DNA of 64,000 nt from Fervidobacterium nodosum Rt17-B1 (lineage in GTDB: Bacteria; Thermotogota; Thermotogae; Thermotogales; Fervidobacteriaceae), in the NCBI RefSeq assembly GCF_000017545.1, contig NC_009718.1:372001-436000 (forward strand). The letters are read 5' to 3'. The position numbers were made by a program, and so were the translations under genes. Within the stretch, counting starts at the first letter, position 1. Every line of letters begins with the position of its first letter. The notes under the pieces were generated by a model that was given only the letters and a program-made list of their open reading frames with translations, made no database searches and was not told where the DNA came from. This document shows positions 8,384 through 16,481 of the stretch, in pieces.

Positions 8384-9061
8384 TTAAATATTTTTGTTTT
8401 CTTTTAATTTTTGAGTATAGTAATGTGCCAACCTTGTGGGTTCTGGAAGTTTGTGTTTCTTAATCAGGCTTTTAACGAATTCTAAAGAAGTTTCAGGACT
8501 GGAAAGATGACCTGGCGAGATATAGATAGGATGGGAATTTTTCTTTGGAAGGTAACAGTATCCAATTATTTTGCCTTCTTCATCAAATAAAGGTGTAGAT
8601 TGACCAACGCGCTTAGGTTCGACGCATTTGCCATAAAGTTTTCTTTTGGCCACTCCTATTGTTGGGATATTAAGAAGCACACCTATGTGACTTGCTATTC
8701 CCAAACCGCGTGGATGTGCAATTCCATGTCCGTCAAATAAAACTATATCTGGGACTATATTCTTTTCTCTCAGCTTTTCAAAGCATTTAAAAATAATAGG
8801 TGCTTCTCTAAAAGCAAGAAAACCTGGTATGTAAGGAAAAGTTACTTTATCTATACTATAAACAACATCGATAAGTTCTAAATCTTTATTTAATACTACA
8901 ACTACACCAAGAGCTTTGTCTTCAAAATAGCTTACGTCAACACCGGCAATGATATTTATTTTAGATATATCAAGTTCTGTTATGGTAACTTTTTGTCTCA
9001 GATTGTTCTGTTCTTTTTTTAATTTTTGGATTAACTCTTCACTGATAAATTCATTCCTCAT
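8384..9061 (-). CDS. nfi: Endonuclease V (deoxyinosine repair)
   Basis: Cleaves DNA at the second phosphodiester bond 3' of deoxyinosine, a repair role important at high temperature where adenine deaminates. Catalytic and binding elements are present: AGVDVSYFEDKA (first Asp), the conserved PYIPGFLAFREAP wedge region, and DGHGIAHPRGLGIASHIG, followed by VAKRKLYGKC. The 225-residue length is normal. The start ATG lies 8 bp after the stop of the disrupted permease fragment (9070-9072), so before the IS insertion nfi was probably the last gene of that minus-strand operon. Confidence 0.95.
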   Translation of the reverse strand: MRNEFISEELIQKLKKEQNNLRQKVTITELDISKINIIAGVDVSYFEDKALGVVVVLNKDLELIDVVYSIDKVTFPYIPGFLAFREAPIIFKCFEKLREKNIVPDIVLFDGHGIAHPRGLGIASHIGVLLNIPTIGVAKRKLYGKCVEPKRVGQSTPLFDEEGKIIGYCYLPKKNSHPIYISPGHLSSPETSLEFVKSLIKKHKLPEPTRLAHYYTQKLKENKNI

Positions 9062-9069
9062 GGTGCTTC

Positions 9070-9171
9070 TTAGAGTATTTTCATAAGGATGATTGTATAT
9101 ATATTCGAGATAACAAGACTTATTATGACAGCTATGATACCATACTTCATAAAACTTGCGAATGAAATATT
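9070..9171 (-). pseudogene. 3' fragment of permease gene split by the IS element
   Basis: On the minus strand this stretch reads FASFMKYGIIAVIISLVI then SNIYTIILMKIL and stop (9070-9072), the last transmembrane helix of an ArsB/NhaD-type permease. It has no start of its own. Removing the IS and one copy of the 8 bp duplication joins it in frame to the upstream part at KYKGKNIS-FASFMKYG. This reconstruction restores a protein of about 428 residues, so the break is recent. Confidence 0.93.
9164..9171. repeat. Left target-site duplication of the IS
   Basis: GAAATATT, identical to the 8 bp directly after the right end at 10655-10662. An 8 bp duplication is standard for ISL3-family insertion. Confidence 0.95.
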
Positions 9172-9215
9172 GGCTCTATAATAAATATTGGGGTGGGTAA
9201 AAAGGAAAAAATATA

Positions 9216-9302
9216 GCACTTATTCTGAATGCCTGCTATAATAAAAACTGTTTTATGACAAAAAAAACACTCAAAAAGAAAGGAGGCATCCAGAATAAGT
9301 GC
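9216..9302 (+). promoter_or_regulatory. IS promoter nested in an inverted repeat covering the transposase start
   Basis: An 18 bp inverted repeat (17 of 18 match) has arms at 9216-9233 and 9285-9302. Between them is an extended -10, TGCTATAAT (9234-9242). The right arm includes the end of the ribosome site AAAGGAGG (9279-9286) and the GTG start (9299). RNA begun at the internal promoter lacks the left arm and stays open, while read-through RNA entering from outside carries both arms and would hide the start. IS10 and IS50 use this logic to avoid activation by outside transcription; here it is inferred. Confidence 0.72.
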
Positions 9303-10486
9303 TCAAATCTAATTATATCACTGAACTTTTAAAATCGAAAGATATTATTCTTCACCAAATGAATGAGAATGAAAGTGAAATAGAACTTCACATAAGTCAG
9401 GTACAAAAGCCCCACAAATGTCCTAAATGTGGTAATATTACAAGTAAGGTACATGATTATCACACACAGAAGGTAAAAGACGTACCTATAATGGGCAAGA
9501 AAACATATTTGATTATAAGAAAGAGAAGATATGTCTGCAAAGCATGTGGGAAGAAGTTTTTTGAACACATAAGTTTTTTAGGCAAATCTCAAAGGATGAC
9601 AAATAGACTTGCAGCATATATTATAAGTCAACTTGGAAGTTTAACAAGTATGAAGGAGGTAGCAAAATACACAAATGTTTCAGTGACAACAGTTATGAGA
9701 TTGTTTGATAAAGTAAATCCAGGTCAAACTGTAGATGAGTTTTCTTCTGAAGCAATATGTGTAGACGAGTTTAAAGGCAATGCAGGTGGAGCAAAATATC
9801 AATGTATATTTGTAGATCCTGTAAAAGGGCAAATAATCGAGATTTTGAAAGATAGAAAGCAAAATATTTTAATTGAGTATTTTAAGAGGCTGAAAGGTAG
9901 AGATAAAGTAAAATATTTTATCTGTGATATGTGGAGACCATTTGTAGAGGTAGCAAAAACATATTTTAAAAACGCTAAAATAGTGATAGACAAATTTCAT
10001 TTTACCCGATACGTTTATTGGGCTTTAGAAAATGTGAGGAAAAGGGTACAAAAGGAATTAGGAAGTAATTTGAGGAGATATTTTAAGAGGAGTAGGAAGT
10101 TGTTATTGAAGAATTATGAAGAACTTGAGCCTGAGCAAAGAGAAGAATTAGAAGTAATGTTTTGGTATAGTCAAGATTTGAGGAAAGCCCATCAACTCAA
10201 AGAAGAATTTAAGAGAGTGTTAAAGAGCAGTAATTCTGAAGAAGCAAGACTCGTATTAAAAAAGTGGATAGAGAGAGCAGAGCAAAGTGGACTTTCTGAA
10301 TTTATGAGATGTGTAAAGGTTTTTAGGAGCTGGTTTTCTGAGATAGTAAATGCATTTGATGTTCCATATACGAATAGTACGACAGAGGGTTTTAACAACA
10401 AGATAAAAGTATTAAAGAGGAATGGATTTGGATACAGGAATTTTGAAAGATTCAGGAAGAGGATTTTGTACAGTTGTGGTAGATAA
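9299..10486 (+). CDS. ISL3-family transposase
   Basis: Catalyses movement of the 1,483 bp element. The 395-residue protein shows the ISL3 order: an N-terminal zinc finger (CPKCGNITSKVHDYH, then CKACGKKFFEH, residues about 38-86), a helix-turn-helix region (MKEVAKYTNVSVTTVMRLF), and the DDE core with the first Asp in CVDEFKGNAGG, the second in FICDMWRPF, IDKFHFTRY and the final Glu in NSTTEGFNNKIKVLKRNGFGY. There is no frameshift or stop. GTG is the start, 13 nt behind GGAGG, with both lying in a hairpin arm. Confidence 0.95.
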   Translation: MLKSNYITELLKSKDIILHQMNENESEIELHISQVQKPHKCPKCGNITSKVHDYHTQKVKDVPIMGKKTYLIIRKRRYVCKACGKKFFEHISFLGKSQRMTNRLAAYIISQLGSLTSMKEVAKYTNVSVTTVMRLFDKVNPGQTVDEFSSEAICVDEFKGNAGGAKYQCIFVDPVKGQIIEILKDRKQNILIEYFKRLKGRDKVKYFICDMWRPFVEVAKTYFKNAKIVIDKFHFTRYVYWALENVRKRVQKELGSNLRRYFKRSRKLLLKNYEELEPEQREELEVMFWYSQDLRKAHQLKEEFKRVLKSSNSEEARLVLKKWIERAEQSGLSEFMRCVKVFRSWFSEIVNAFDVPYTNSTTEGFNNKIKVLKRNGFGYRNFERFRKRILYSCGR

Positions 10487-10511
10487 GTTGAAAAAGTTGA
10501 ATATTTAAAAA

Positions 10512-10528
10512 CCCACTATATGAGTGGG
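10512..10528. repeat. Stem-loop after the transposase gene
   Basis: CCCACT (10512-10517) and AGTGGG (10523-10528) pair around a 5 nt loop, 26 nt after the transposase stop. No T-run follows, so it may stabilise the mRNA end rather than terminate. Confidence 0.5.
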
Positions 10529-10611
10529 CAAAAGTGGTATTAGTTTTTTTAGATTTGATTGCCTATAATATACATTAATAACATTTAATGTATGCTTGAA
10601 AAAGCTAAAAA

Positions 10612-10634
10612 GGTGGGCATTCAGAATACCCACC
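10612..10634. repeat. Near-palindrome in the right IS end
   Basis: GGTGGG-c-ATTC-a-GAAT-a-CCCACC is almost self-complementary (10612-10634). It partly repeats the TATTCTGAATGCC of the left end. It may be a transposase-binding subterminal site, or a fold that stops transcription entering from the split permease gene. Confidence 0.6.
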
Positions 10635-11847
10635 CCACTACTTGACAAAGAGCCGAAATATTTTTCCCTTTATATTTTTTCAGTAAGGATAATCCAACGA
10701 CATTAGCTGAAGCACCAACTGGGGTTAAGTTACCACCTAAACATGCTCCAAGAGAAAGTGCGTACCAGAATGGTGTGATATTTGAAAATGCTTGAGGATT
10801 TATCTTTGGCAAATTTTGAATTACAGGAATCATAGTAGCAGCAAATGGTATATTGTCAATGAATCCAGAAAGGATTCCAGATGCCCATACTATTATTGAA
10901 ACCAAAAGTACGCTTGAGCCTTTTGATATTCTTACCAAAAAATTGGCTATATCGTTCATTAACCCTACATGTTCCATAGCTCCGGTAATTATGAATAAAC
11001 CAAGGAAAAAGAATATAACATCCCATTCAACTTTTTCTAAGAACGGTGTTATCTCATGTTGTTCAAATAATAGTAAACCAAAGAAACCAGCTATAAGACC
11101 TATTATCGAACTTTCTAATTTAAGCTGCTTTTGAAATAGGAAAAGACTTATTATAAATATCATAAATATTCCAGACATAATAAATCTTTTTTTGTTCGTA
11201 ACGACTTTTTGTTCGTCGAAACCGTTAAGGAATTCTTTCGAAAATTCCTTATTCATAGAAGATTTGGAAATAGAGATTATAACAAGGTCAATGATAAATA
11301 ATATAACTAAATTAACTGGGACCATGTATTTTGTGAACTCGGCAAATGGTATTCTCGCTGCAGATGTAATCAAAATGTTTGGTGGATCCCCAATTGGAGT
11401 CATTGCACCACCGATATTAGAAGCGAATATTTCTCCGAGAATAAATGGCACAGGATCTATTTCCAAAATATCAGTTATAGCGAAAGTAACAGGTACAAAA
11501 ATTAAAATAGTTGTTACGTTATCAATAAATGATGAAATCAAAGCAACTATAAAGGTCATGGAAAAAAACAACTTTTTCAAATTTGAACCAGTTAGTTTTA
11601 AGGTTTTAATAGCTATATATTGGAATATTCCAGAGACTTCCATTACTCTGACAAATATCATCATTCCTATTAAAAATAATATTGTGTTGATATCTATAGA
11701 ATTTTTAAGCCCCTCATACGGATCTGGGAAAACTCTTATTGCAAGTAGTGCTAACGCTCCAACCATCGCTGCAATGGTCTTATTCAATTTGCCCGTTATA
11801 ACAAAGTAGAGCACCAAACCAAAAATCAATGCCACCACTAATTTCAC
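10621..11847 (-). pseudogene. ArsB/NhaD-type ion permease, 5' part, truncated by the IS
   Basis: Multi-spanning membrane protein of the arsenite/Na+-H+ antiporter (ion transporter) superfamily. It has the paired family motifs SSFIDNVTTILIFVPV and ASNIGGAMTPIGDPPNI in the first half, and SGFIDNIPFAATMIPV with GACLGGNLTPVGASANVVGLSL in the second. It starts at GTG 11847 (8 nt after GAGG); GTG 11856 overlaps the ribosome site. The last native residues are KYKGKNIS; ten residues (ALCQVVGWVF) are then read from the IS end before a stop. The lost piece is the last helix, so function may be reduced or abolished. The substrate is unknown. The neighbour at 11891 is a divergent paralogue. Confidence 0.9.
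10655..10662. repeat. Right target-site duplication of the IS
   Basis: GAAATATT, matching 9164-9171 exactly. Confidence 0.95.
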
Positions 11848-11890
11848 AAAACTCACCTCAGCAATATCAATAATATTTTAAGGTAGCGAT

Positions 11891-13120
11891 TTAAATATAC
11901 CATTTAAAAACTATAAAGACACTTGAGATTATAGCACCATATAAAACTGGCTTCAACATATTTTTGGTAAACTCTGAAAAACTTATGTACTCATTTTTTA
12001 ATTTTCTTATTAAATTGTTACCAATAATATTACACATGGAAGCTACTGGTGTAAGATTGCCTCCTATTCCAACCCCCAGTACTAATGACCAATAAAGTAA
12101 AGATACTGGCATTTGATATGTTAAATTCTTTATTATTGTGATAAAAATAAGTGTAGTTGGTAAAGCTCCGATGAACCCACTTGAAAAGATTGAAACCCAT
12201 AGTATTAACAAAGGTAGAATTACGCTTCCTTTTAATGGCATTAAATAAAAAACAAGTATGTCAAATATTTTTGTGTGTTCAATTGACCAGTTAAGAATGT
12301 AAAGTCCAGAGATGAGGAATAGCATGTCCCAATCTATATCCTGAATCCTAGAATTAAAATCTTCACTCTCAAAAAAGAGCAAGGTTAAACCAGACAATAT
12401 GGTTATAAATCCTAATTCTAGTTTAAATTTATCGTGAAATGCCATTAGAAAAATGACTCCGATGAAGTAAAGAAGATAATACTTCCAGTTTTTATTTACA
12501 ACATTTCTTTCTTGCCTTTGAAAGGATGTTTGTTCAAATTTTATACCTTTTCTCAAAATTACTAGTTGAATAATGAGAAGGATTAAAGCGATAGGCATTA
12601 TGTTTGTAATAAAGTCTAGAAAGGGGATTTTGGAAACGGAATATATAACTATGTTAGGAGGGTCTCCTATTGCAGTTGACATTCCACCGATGTTTGAAAA
12701 TAAAATGTCATTAAGGCCTAATACTCTTGAATCTAAATTCAGCACATCTGATAAATAAAATAATATAGGGAAAAATATAAGAATTGTTGTAACGTTATCT
12801 AAAAATCCAGAAAGAAAGAAAACACCGACGTTAATTAGCACAAGCATTTTGAAAAAGTTCCCTTTGCTAAAATCTATTATAGCATTTGAAACACCTATAA
12901 ATACACCTTTTTCTTTCATTACGGATACAATAACCATCATCCCAAAAAGTATCAAGAGTGTATTAAAATCAACAATTTCACCTATATTTTCAAAATTGGT
13001 ATTATTTAAAACTATCAAGGATGATATAGCAATCAAAAAAGTTGTAACGGAAGCTGTTTTTGGACGGAATATTATCAGAAGATAGGCAAGTATGTACAAT
13101 AAGAAAACTAAGAAGTTCAA
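11891..13120 (-). CDS. ArsB/NhaD-type ion permease, intact paralogue
   Basis: A second member of the ion-transporter superfamily, 409 residues, with about ten hydrophobic helices. Diagnostic segments are SGFLDNVTTILIFFPIL and SNIGGMSTAIGDPPNIVIY in the first half, and SGFIGALPTTLIFITII with GVGIGGNLTPVASMCNIIG in the second. The second-half DN of the paralogue is replaced by GA (FIGAL for FIDNI), so ion coupling may differ. It starts at TTG 13120, 9 nt after GAGG, and overlaps the TPR gene by 4 nt (TTGA). It lies 44 nt upstream of the IS-split paralogue. It could transport arsenite, Na+/H+ or a carboxylate; sequence alone does not say. Confidence 0.88.
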   Translation of the reverse strand: MNFLVFLLYILAYLLIIFRPKTASVTTFLIAISSLIVLNNTNFENIGEIVDFNTLLILFGMMVIVSVMKEKGVFIGVSNAIIDFSKGNFFKMLVLINVGVFFLSGFLDNVTTILIFFPILFYLSDVLNLDSRVLGLNDILFSNIGGMSTAIGDPPNIVIYSVSKIPFLDFITNIMPIALILLIIQLVILRKGIKFEQTSFQRQERNVVNKNWKYYLLYFIGVIFLMAFHDKFKLELGFITILSGLTLLFFESEDFNSRIQDIDWDMLFLISGLYILNWSIEHTKIFDILVFYLMPLKGSVILPLLILWVSIFSSGFIGALPTTLIFITIIKNLTYQMPVSLLYWSLVLGVGIGGNLTPVASMCNIIGNNLIRKLKNEYISFSEFTKNMLKPVLYGAIISSVFIVFKWYI

Positions 13121-14256
13121 CTATTTTCACCTCTACTCATTATAATAAGCTTTTCAACAAGAACCTCTGTAACTTCTTGGGTTATTTTATCTATATCATC
13201 AAAATAAGAAAAATCACGTTGTAGCTCCTCAAAAATTTCAACACTTAGATTACTTTCAGAAGGGTTTGTTTCACTGTACTTATGCAACCTTTCAATTAAT
13301 TCTGTTTCTATTATAGATAACTCGTTAGTAACATTGATTGGATTAGCTTCAACTTTTGTCCCATTTTCTTTCTCAAGTTCGTTTATTATCTCTCGGCTTT
13401 CTTGAAGCACATCTTCCAAGTTTTCTTGTTCTTCAAATATTGATTCAACGGCGGTTCTCTCTTCTTCAGTTTCAACTCTTTCCTCAGCTTCAACTTTATT
13501 ATCTTCGTTAGTTACATTTTCTTCAAGTAAATCTTTGAATATATCAATTTCACTATTAATAAGCTTTTCAAAGTCAATAATTTTGGCGTCTTTGGGTATT
13601 AATTTAAGAACTTCGTCCTCTTTAGTTTCTTCTTTAGTTTTTTCTATAGGCATTTCTATTCCTTTAGAACCATCACTTAAATTTTCACCAGGTACAGGTT
13701 TAGGTAATTCTATTATTGCCCTCTTTAATTTTAAAATTCTTAACTCTGTAAAAATTAGTATCGAAAAAATAGTAATAAATACAATTATAACAATTAAATA
13801 TGTTTTTGCCGAACTTTGTCCTTGAGGTAAATTATAATTAGTAACAGTGGTTGAAACTTCCGATGAAAGAGGCCTATTTTTTAATATCCATCGTTTCCAC
13901 TCATCTTGAGCCTGACGTTTATTTATAGATTGTAGTAATTCCTCTACAAAATTTGAATTGTAACCAGAAAGATAACTTTTGGCTTTGTCGTAGTTTCCTA
14001 TCATGTATGCAGATATACCCATTTTGAATTTTATGTAAGGATCGTACCCTTCGATTGTTGGATCATTTGAAATTGCCATTTCGTAATTTCTCAGCGCACT
14101 AACATAATCGCCGGATTTATAAGAAAGTTCTCCAGCGGAATAATATTCTATAGCTATTTGAGAAATTGGAAAACTTAAGCTACAAAATGATAAAATTAAG
14201 AGTATTACTAAAAACTTCTGAACATTTCTTAATACCAAAATAATCATCACTTCCAA
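13117..14256 (-). CDS. TPR-repeat membrane protein of unknown function
   Basis: Residues about 8-30 form a signal or anchor helix (LVILLILSFCSLSFPISQIA). Two to three TPR-like units follow (YYSAGELSYKSGDYVSALRNY, then YIKFKMGISAYMIGNYDKAKSYL), then a second membrane helix near 152-175 (TYLIVIIVFITIFSILIF) and a strongly acidic Glu-rich tail of about 200 residues (EEREE-like runs). The topology predicts extracytoplasmic TPRs and an acidic cytoplasmic tail. The tail could contact the chemoreceptor or permeases encoded beside it; that is inference. Several starts are possible (TTG 14256, GTG 14250, ATG 14247) and none has a clearly best ribosome site. Confidence 0.72.
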   Translation of the reverse strand: MEVMIILVLRNVQKFLVILLILSFCSLSFPISQIAIEYYSAGELSYKSGDYVSALRNYEMAISNDPTIEGYDPYIKFKMGISAYMIGNYDKAKSYLSGYNSNFVEELLQSINKRQAQDEWKRWILKNRPLSSEVSTTVTNYNLPQGQSSAKTYLIVIIVFITIFSILIFTELRILKLKRAIIELPKPVPGENLSDGSKGIEMPIEKTKEETKEDEVLKLIPKDAKIIDFEKLINSEIDIFKDLLEENVTNEDNKVEAEERVETEEERTAVESIFEEQENLEDVLQESREIINELEKENGTKVEANPINVTNELSIIETELIERLHKYSETNPSESNLSVEIFEELQRDFSYFDDIDKITQEVTEVLVEKLIIMSRGENS

Positions 14257-14259
14257 AGG

Positions 14260-15102
14260 TCAAAGTTTCAAATCTTTCAATTTTATCTGCGCTTTTACTA
14301 TAGAGTTTATGACTCTTGAAAGTGTTTCGAATTTTTCAGTTGCGCTATCCATAACTTCAGTTGCTTTGACGAAATTATCGTTTTCTAATAACAAGTCATT
14401 CTTTGTATTAACCAAAAGCCCAGCAACATGTGATAAAAGCGTTGAATTTTGCTGCATAAAAGCTAGCAATTGTTGGAATGAATTTTGGACTGTAACAAAT
14501 ATTTCTCCAACTAGCTTTATACTTTCAAGAGCATCTGAAACAGATTTTGAAAGTTCTTTCACTTGGTTTGTGATGTCTTTTGCCACCTTGTTAGACTCGT
14601 TAGCTAATTTTTGAACCTCTGAAGCAACTACGGCAAAGCCTCTACCGAATTCGCCAGCTCTAGCTGCTTCAATCGAAGCATTTAGAGCTAAGAGATTTGT
14701 TTGTTTGGCAATTTTAGTTATTTCATTGACCATGTTTTCTATGTTATTAAACATTTCCAGAGTCTTTGTTGTCGTGTTAACAGAACTCATAACTACTTCA
14801 TTTATTTTATTTATATCTGCTCCGGATTTCTTTAGCTCATTAGTGATTTCATCGTTTACTTTTTGTGATTCGTTTATACTGAAAAATAGGTCTTTTACTT
14901 CTTTATCAAATTCTTCAGCAAGTTTATTCAGCCTTTTTTGCATCTCTCCAAAAACTTTGGTTATATCTCTAATGCCTTCTTGAACATCTTTTACCCTTGA
15001 AATAAGAGCTTCATCGAGTTGATACATAAACGAAGTCATAAGATTTTCTGCAAAGAAAGCAGAAGACATAGTTTCTAAAGTGTTTTTATCAACTTTTGGC
15101 AT
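14260..15102 (-). CDS. Soluble methyl-accepting chemotaxis protein
   Basis: Cytoplasmic chemoreceptor of 280 residues without any transmembrane segment or recognisable ligand domain. The highly conserved hairpin tip that contacts CheA and CheW is present: [20 protein letters not shown], then [15 protein letters not shown]. Flanking sequence forms long heptad helices. ATG 15102 is spaced 8 nt from AGG; GTG 15111 is the alternative and overlaps the upstream stop. It is coupled to the diiron oxygen-sensor gene immediately upstream, an arrangement matching the ODP-chemoreceptor oxygen-sensing module described in spirochaetes and Thermotoga. The inferred role is to pass an oxygen or redox signal from that protein to CheA. 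Confidence 0.9.
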   Translation of the reverse strand: MPKVDKNTLETMSSAFFAENLMTSFMYQLDEALISRVKDVQEGIRDITKVFGEMQKRLNKLAEEFDKEVKDLFFSINESQKVNDEITNELKKSGADINKINEVVMSSVNTTTKTLEMFNNIENMVNEITKIAKQTNLLALNASIEAARAGEFGRGFAVVASEVQKLANESNKVAKDITNQVKELSKSVSDALESIKLVGEIFVTVQNSFQQLLAFMQQNSTLLSHVAGLLVNTKNDLLLENDNFVKATEVMDSATEKFETLSRVINSIVKAQIKLKDLKL

Positions 15103-15107
15103 TGAAA

Positions 15108-15887
15108 TCACCTGCCATATATTTCATCTATAATATCAATTCCACATTTTAAATTTCTAAACCAATCGAATAATTTCTTTACATTTTCTCCTTTGAATAT
15201 AGCACCATGTTGTGGTGCAACGATATCTATCTCCTTTTTTTCAACTATACTCAACCATTTTTTTAGAGCGATACTCGATGTGATATATCTCTTATGGAAT
15301 AATTCCATTAACTTAACGTGCTCGTTGAAATTTTCAACAAAGACATACCTTTGTCCTTTTTGGAAAACTGCAACACCTAAATCACCCGAGAAAAGGATCT
15401 TAGCACGTGGATCGTAAAGTGTAAAATTACCAGTTGAATGTAGGTAATGAGTAGGTATAAACTCAAGTTCAGTACCGGACTGCAATCTTAATTTATCCCC
15501 TTTATCTGGTAAAGCAACCACCCTTCTTTGATCGTAAACACCAAAATGCGGCAAAAATCTTGTCCAAAGACCAGATATGTATATCTTTGCATTTTCAGCT
15601 ATTGACAACCAAAGTGTGATGCCGGAAGTTACGTCTGGATCTTGGTGTGTGAAAAATATATACTTTATCTTACTTGGTTCTATTATCTCCGAAACATTTG
15701 CAAGAACTCTTGGAAAAACATGCGCGCCGCCAGGGTCAAGAAGCATAGCTTCGTTACCATCTATTATTATGTATTGGTTTGTTTGTACTATACCTTCCTC
15801 TTCTGTCTCTTCCCACGCCAAGAATATGAATTTATGAACACCATCATCGTATAATGTTATATTTTCTATACCCTCTTTATTTGACAT
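15108..15887 (-). CDS. Diiron oxygen-sensor protein (ODP-like metallo-beta-lactamase fold)
   Basis: A 259-residue protein made only of the metallo-beta-lactamase domain seen in flavo-diiron proteins, without the flavodoxin part. Metal ligands can be placed: H81-x-D83-x-D85 in [12 protein letters not shown]150 in [13 protein letters not shown]169 in FSGDLGV and H227 in APQHGAIF. In place of the Glu and His of the classic HxExDH motif it has Asp and Val, which suggests sensing rather than fast oxygen reduction. Stand-alone versions beside a soluble receptor are known as oxygen-binding sensors for chemotaxis. It is the first gene of its operon and has a good promoter at 15928-15955. A detoxifying oxidoreductase is the alternative. 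Confidence 0.85.
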   Translation of the reverse strand: MSNKEGIENITLYDDGVHKFIFLAWEETEEEGIVQTNQYIIIDGNEAMLLDPGGAHVFPRVLANVSEIIEPSKIKYIFFTHQDPDVTSGITLWLSIAENAKIYISGLWTRFLPHFGVYDQRRVVALPDKGDKLRLQSGTELEFIPTHYLHSTGNFTLYDPRAKILFSGDLGVAVFQKGQRYVFVENFNEHVKLMELFHKRYITSSIALKKWLSIVEKKEIDIVAPQHGAIFKGENVKKLFDWFRNLKCGIDIIDEIYGR

Positions 15888-15927
15888 AATTCTCCCCCTT
15901 TCTGTTCGTAAATCTCTAACACTTTAA

Positions 15928-15955
15928 ATTATATCACTTTAAAAATAAAATTCAA
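15928..15955 (-). promoter_or_regulatory. Promoter of the oxygen-sensor/chemoreceptor operon
   Basis: On the minus strand TTGAAT (15950-15955), 16 nt, then TGATATAAT with the -10 at 15928-15933. It is about 40 nt upstream of the ODP-like start and drives at least five genes. Confidence 0.75.
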
Positions 15956-15959
15956 AAAA

Positions 15960-16481
15960 TCATTTGAAGAAAAAATATCCTATGGTGCCCGAAATCAAAA
16001 GTAAAAGAACCACGTCAAATTTTAGATATAATAAAACAAATGTTGAAATTAAAGTTATAGCAATTGATAGATAATTTCCAAAAGCGTTTTTTAAAAAACT
16101 CAATGCAGCTGAGGCTATTAGTGCCAAAATTATAGGTTTTAAACTAAGAATTATGTTTTGAATTTTTCCACTTTCGCGGTGCTTTCTGTAGAAAAGATAT
16201 ACAGTTAGAGATAGAACTATCGGTATTAGAATAACAGAAAAAGTGGCAGTAATTGAACCAAATAATCCTCCAACTTTGTATCCAACAAATGTTGCTGCGT
16301 TTATACCTATAGGTCCCGGCGTTGATTGTGATATTGCAACGATATCATTGAATTCATCTGTGCTTATCCATTTATTTATATCAACTGTGTAATGATTGAT
16401 TACTTTGAGAATACTGTATCCTCCTCCAAAACTTACAGCACCAATTTGCAAAAATGTTAGAAAAAGTTTAATGTATATCAT
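15960..16481 (-). CDS. Chromate transporter family protein, half 2
   Basis: CHR-family membrane protein of 173 residues with five to six helices. Family signatures are GAVSFGGGYSILKVI near the start and AISQSTPGPIGINAATFVGYKVGG. Single-domain CHR proteins occur as gene pairs that together correspond to the two halves of the long ChrA. This one overlaps its partner by 4 nt (ATGA), which supports a heterodimer. It may export chromate in the wild, but many CHR pairs have no tested substrate. Confidence 0.9.
   Translation of the reverse strand: MIYIKLFLTFLQIGAVSFGGGYSILKVINHYTVDINKWISTDEFNDIVAISQSTPGPIGINAATFVGYKVGGLFGSITATFSVILIPIVLSLTVYLFYRKHRESGKIQNIILSLKPIILALIASAALSFLKNAFGNYLSIAITLISTFVLLYLKFDVVLLLLISGTIGYFFFK

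Larger units (their letters stand above)
9172..10654 (+). mobile_element. ISL3-family insertion sequence, complete, 1,483 bp
   Basis: The ends are inverted and begin GGCTCT, followed by 12 variable bases and GGGGTGGGTA (9172-9199; complement at 10627-10654). The right end reads GGCTCTTTGTCAAG, as expected for ISL3 elements. It is flanked by perfect GAAATATT duplications, encodes one intact transposase, and sits inside the C-terminal part of an ArsB/NhaD-type permease gene, in the opposite orientation. Intact gene, intact ends and perfect duplications indicate a recent, possibly still active, copy. Confidence 0.96.

Noticed and set aside
9182-10644. IS borders placed at the GGGGTGGGTA repeats
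   Set aside because: Those repeats are internal; flanks there do not match. Extending to GGCTCT on both sides gives perfect 8 bp duplications.
11192-11809. 205-codon plus-strand frame inside the permease gene
   Set aside because: It is the shadow of a hydrophobic coding sequence; the opposite frame carries the family motifs.
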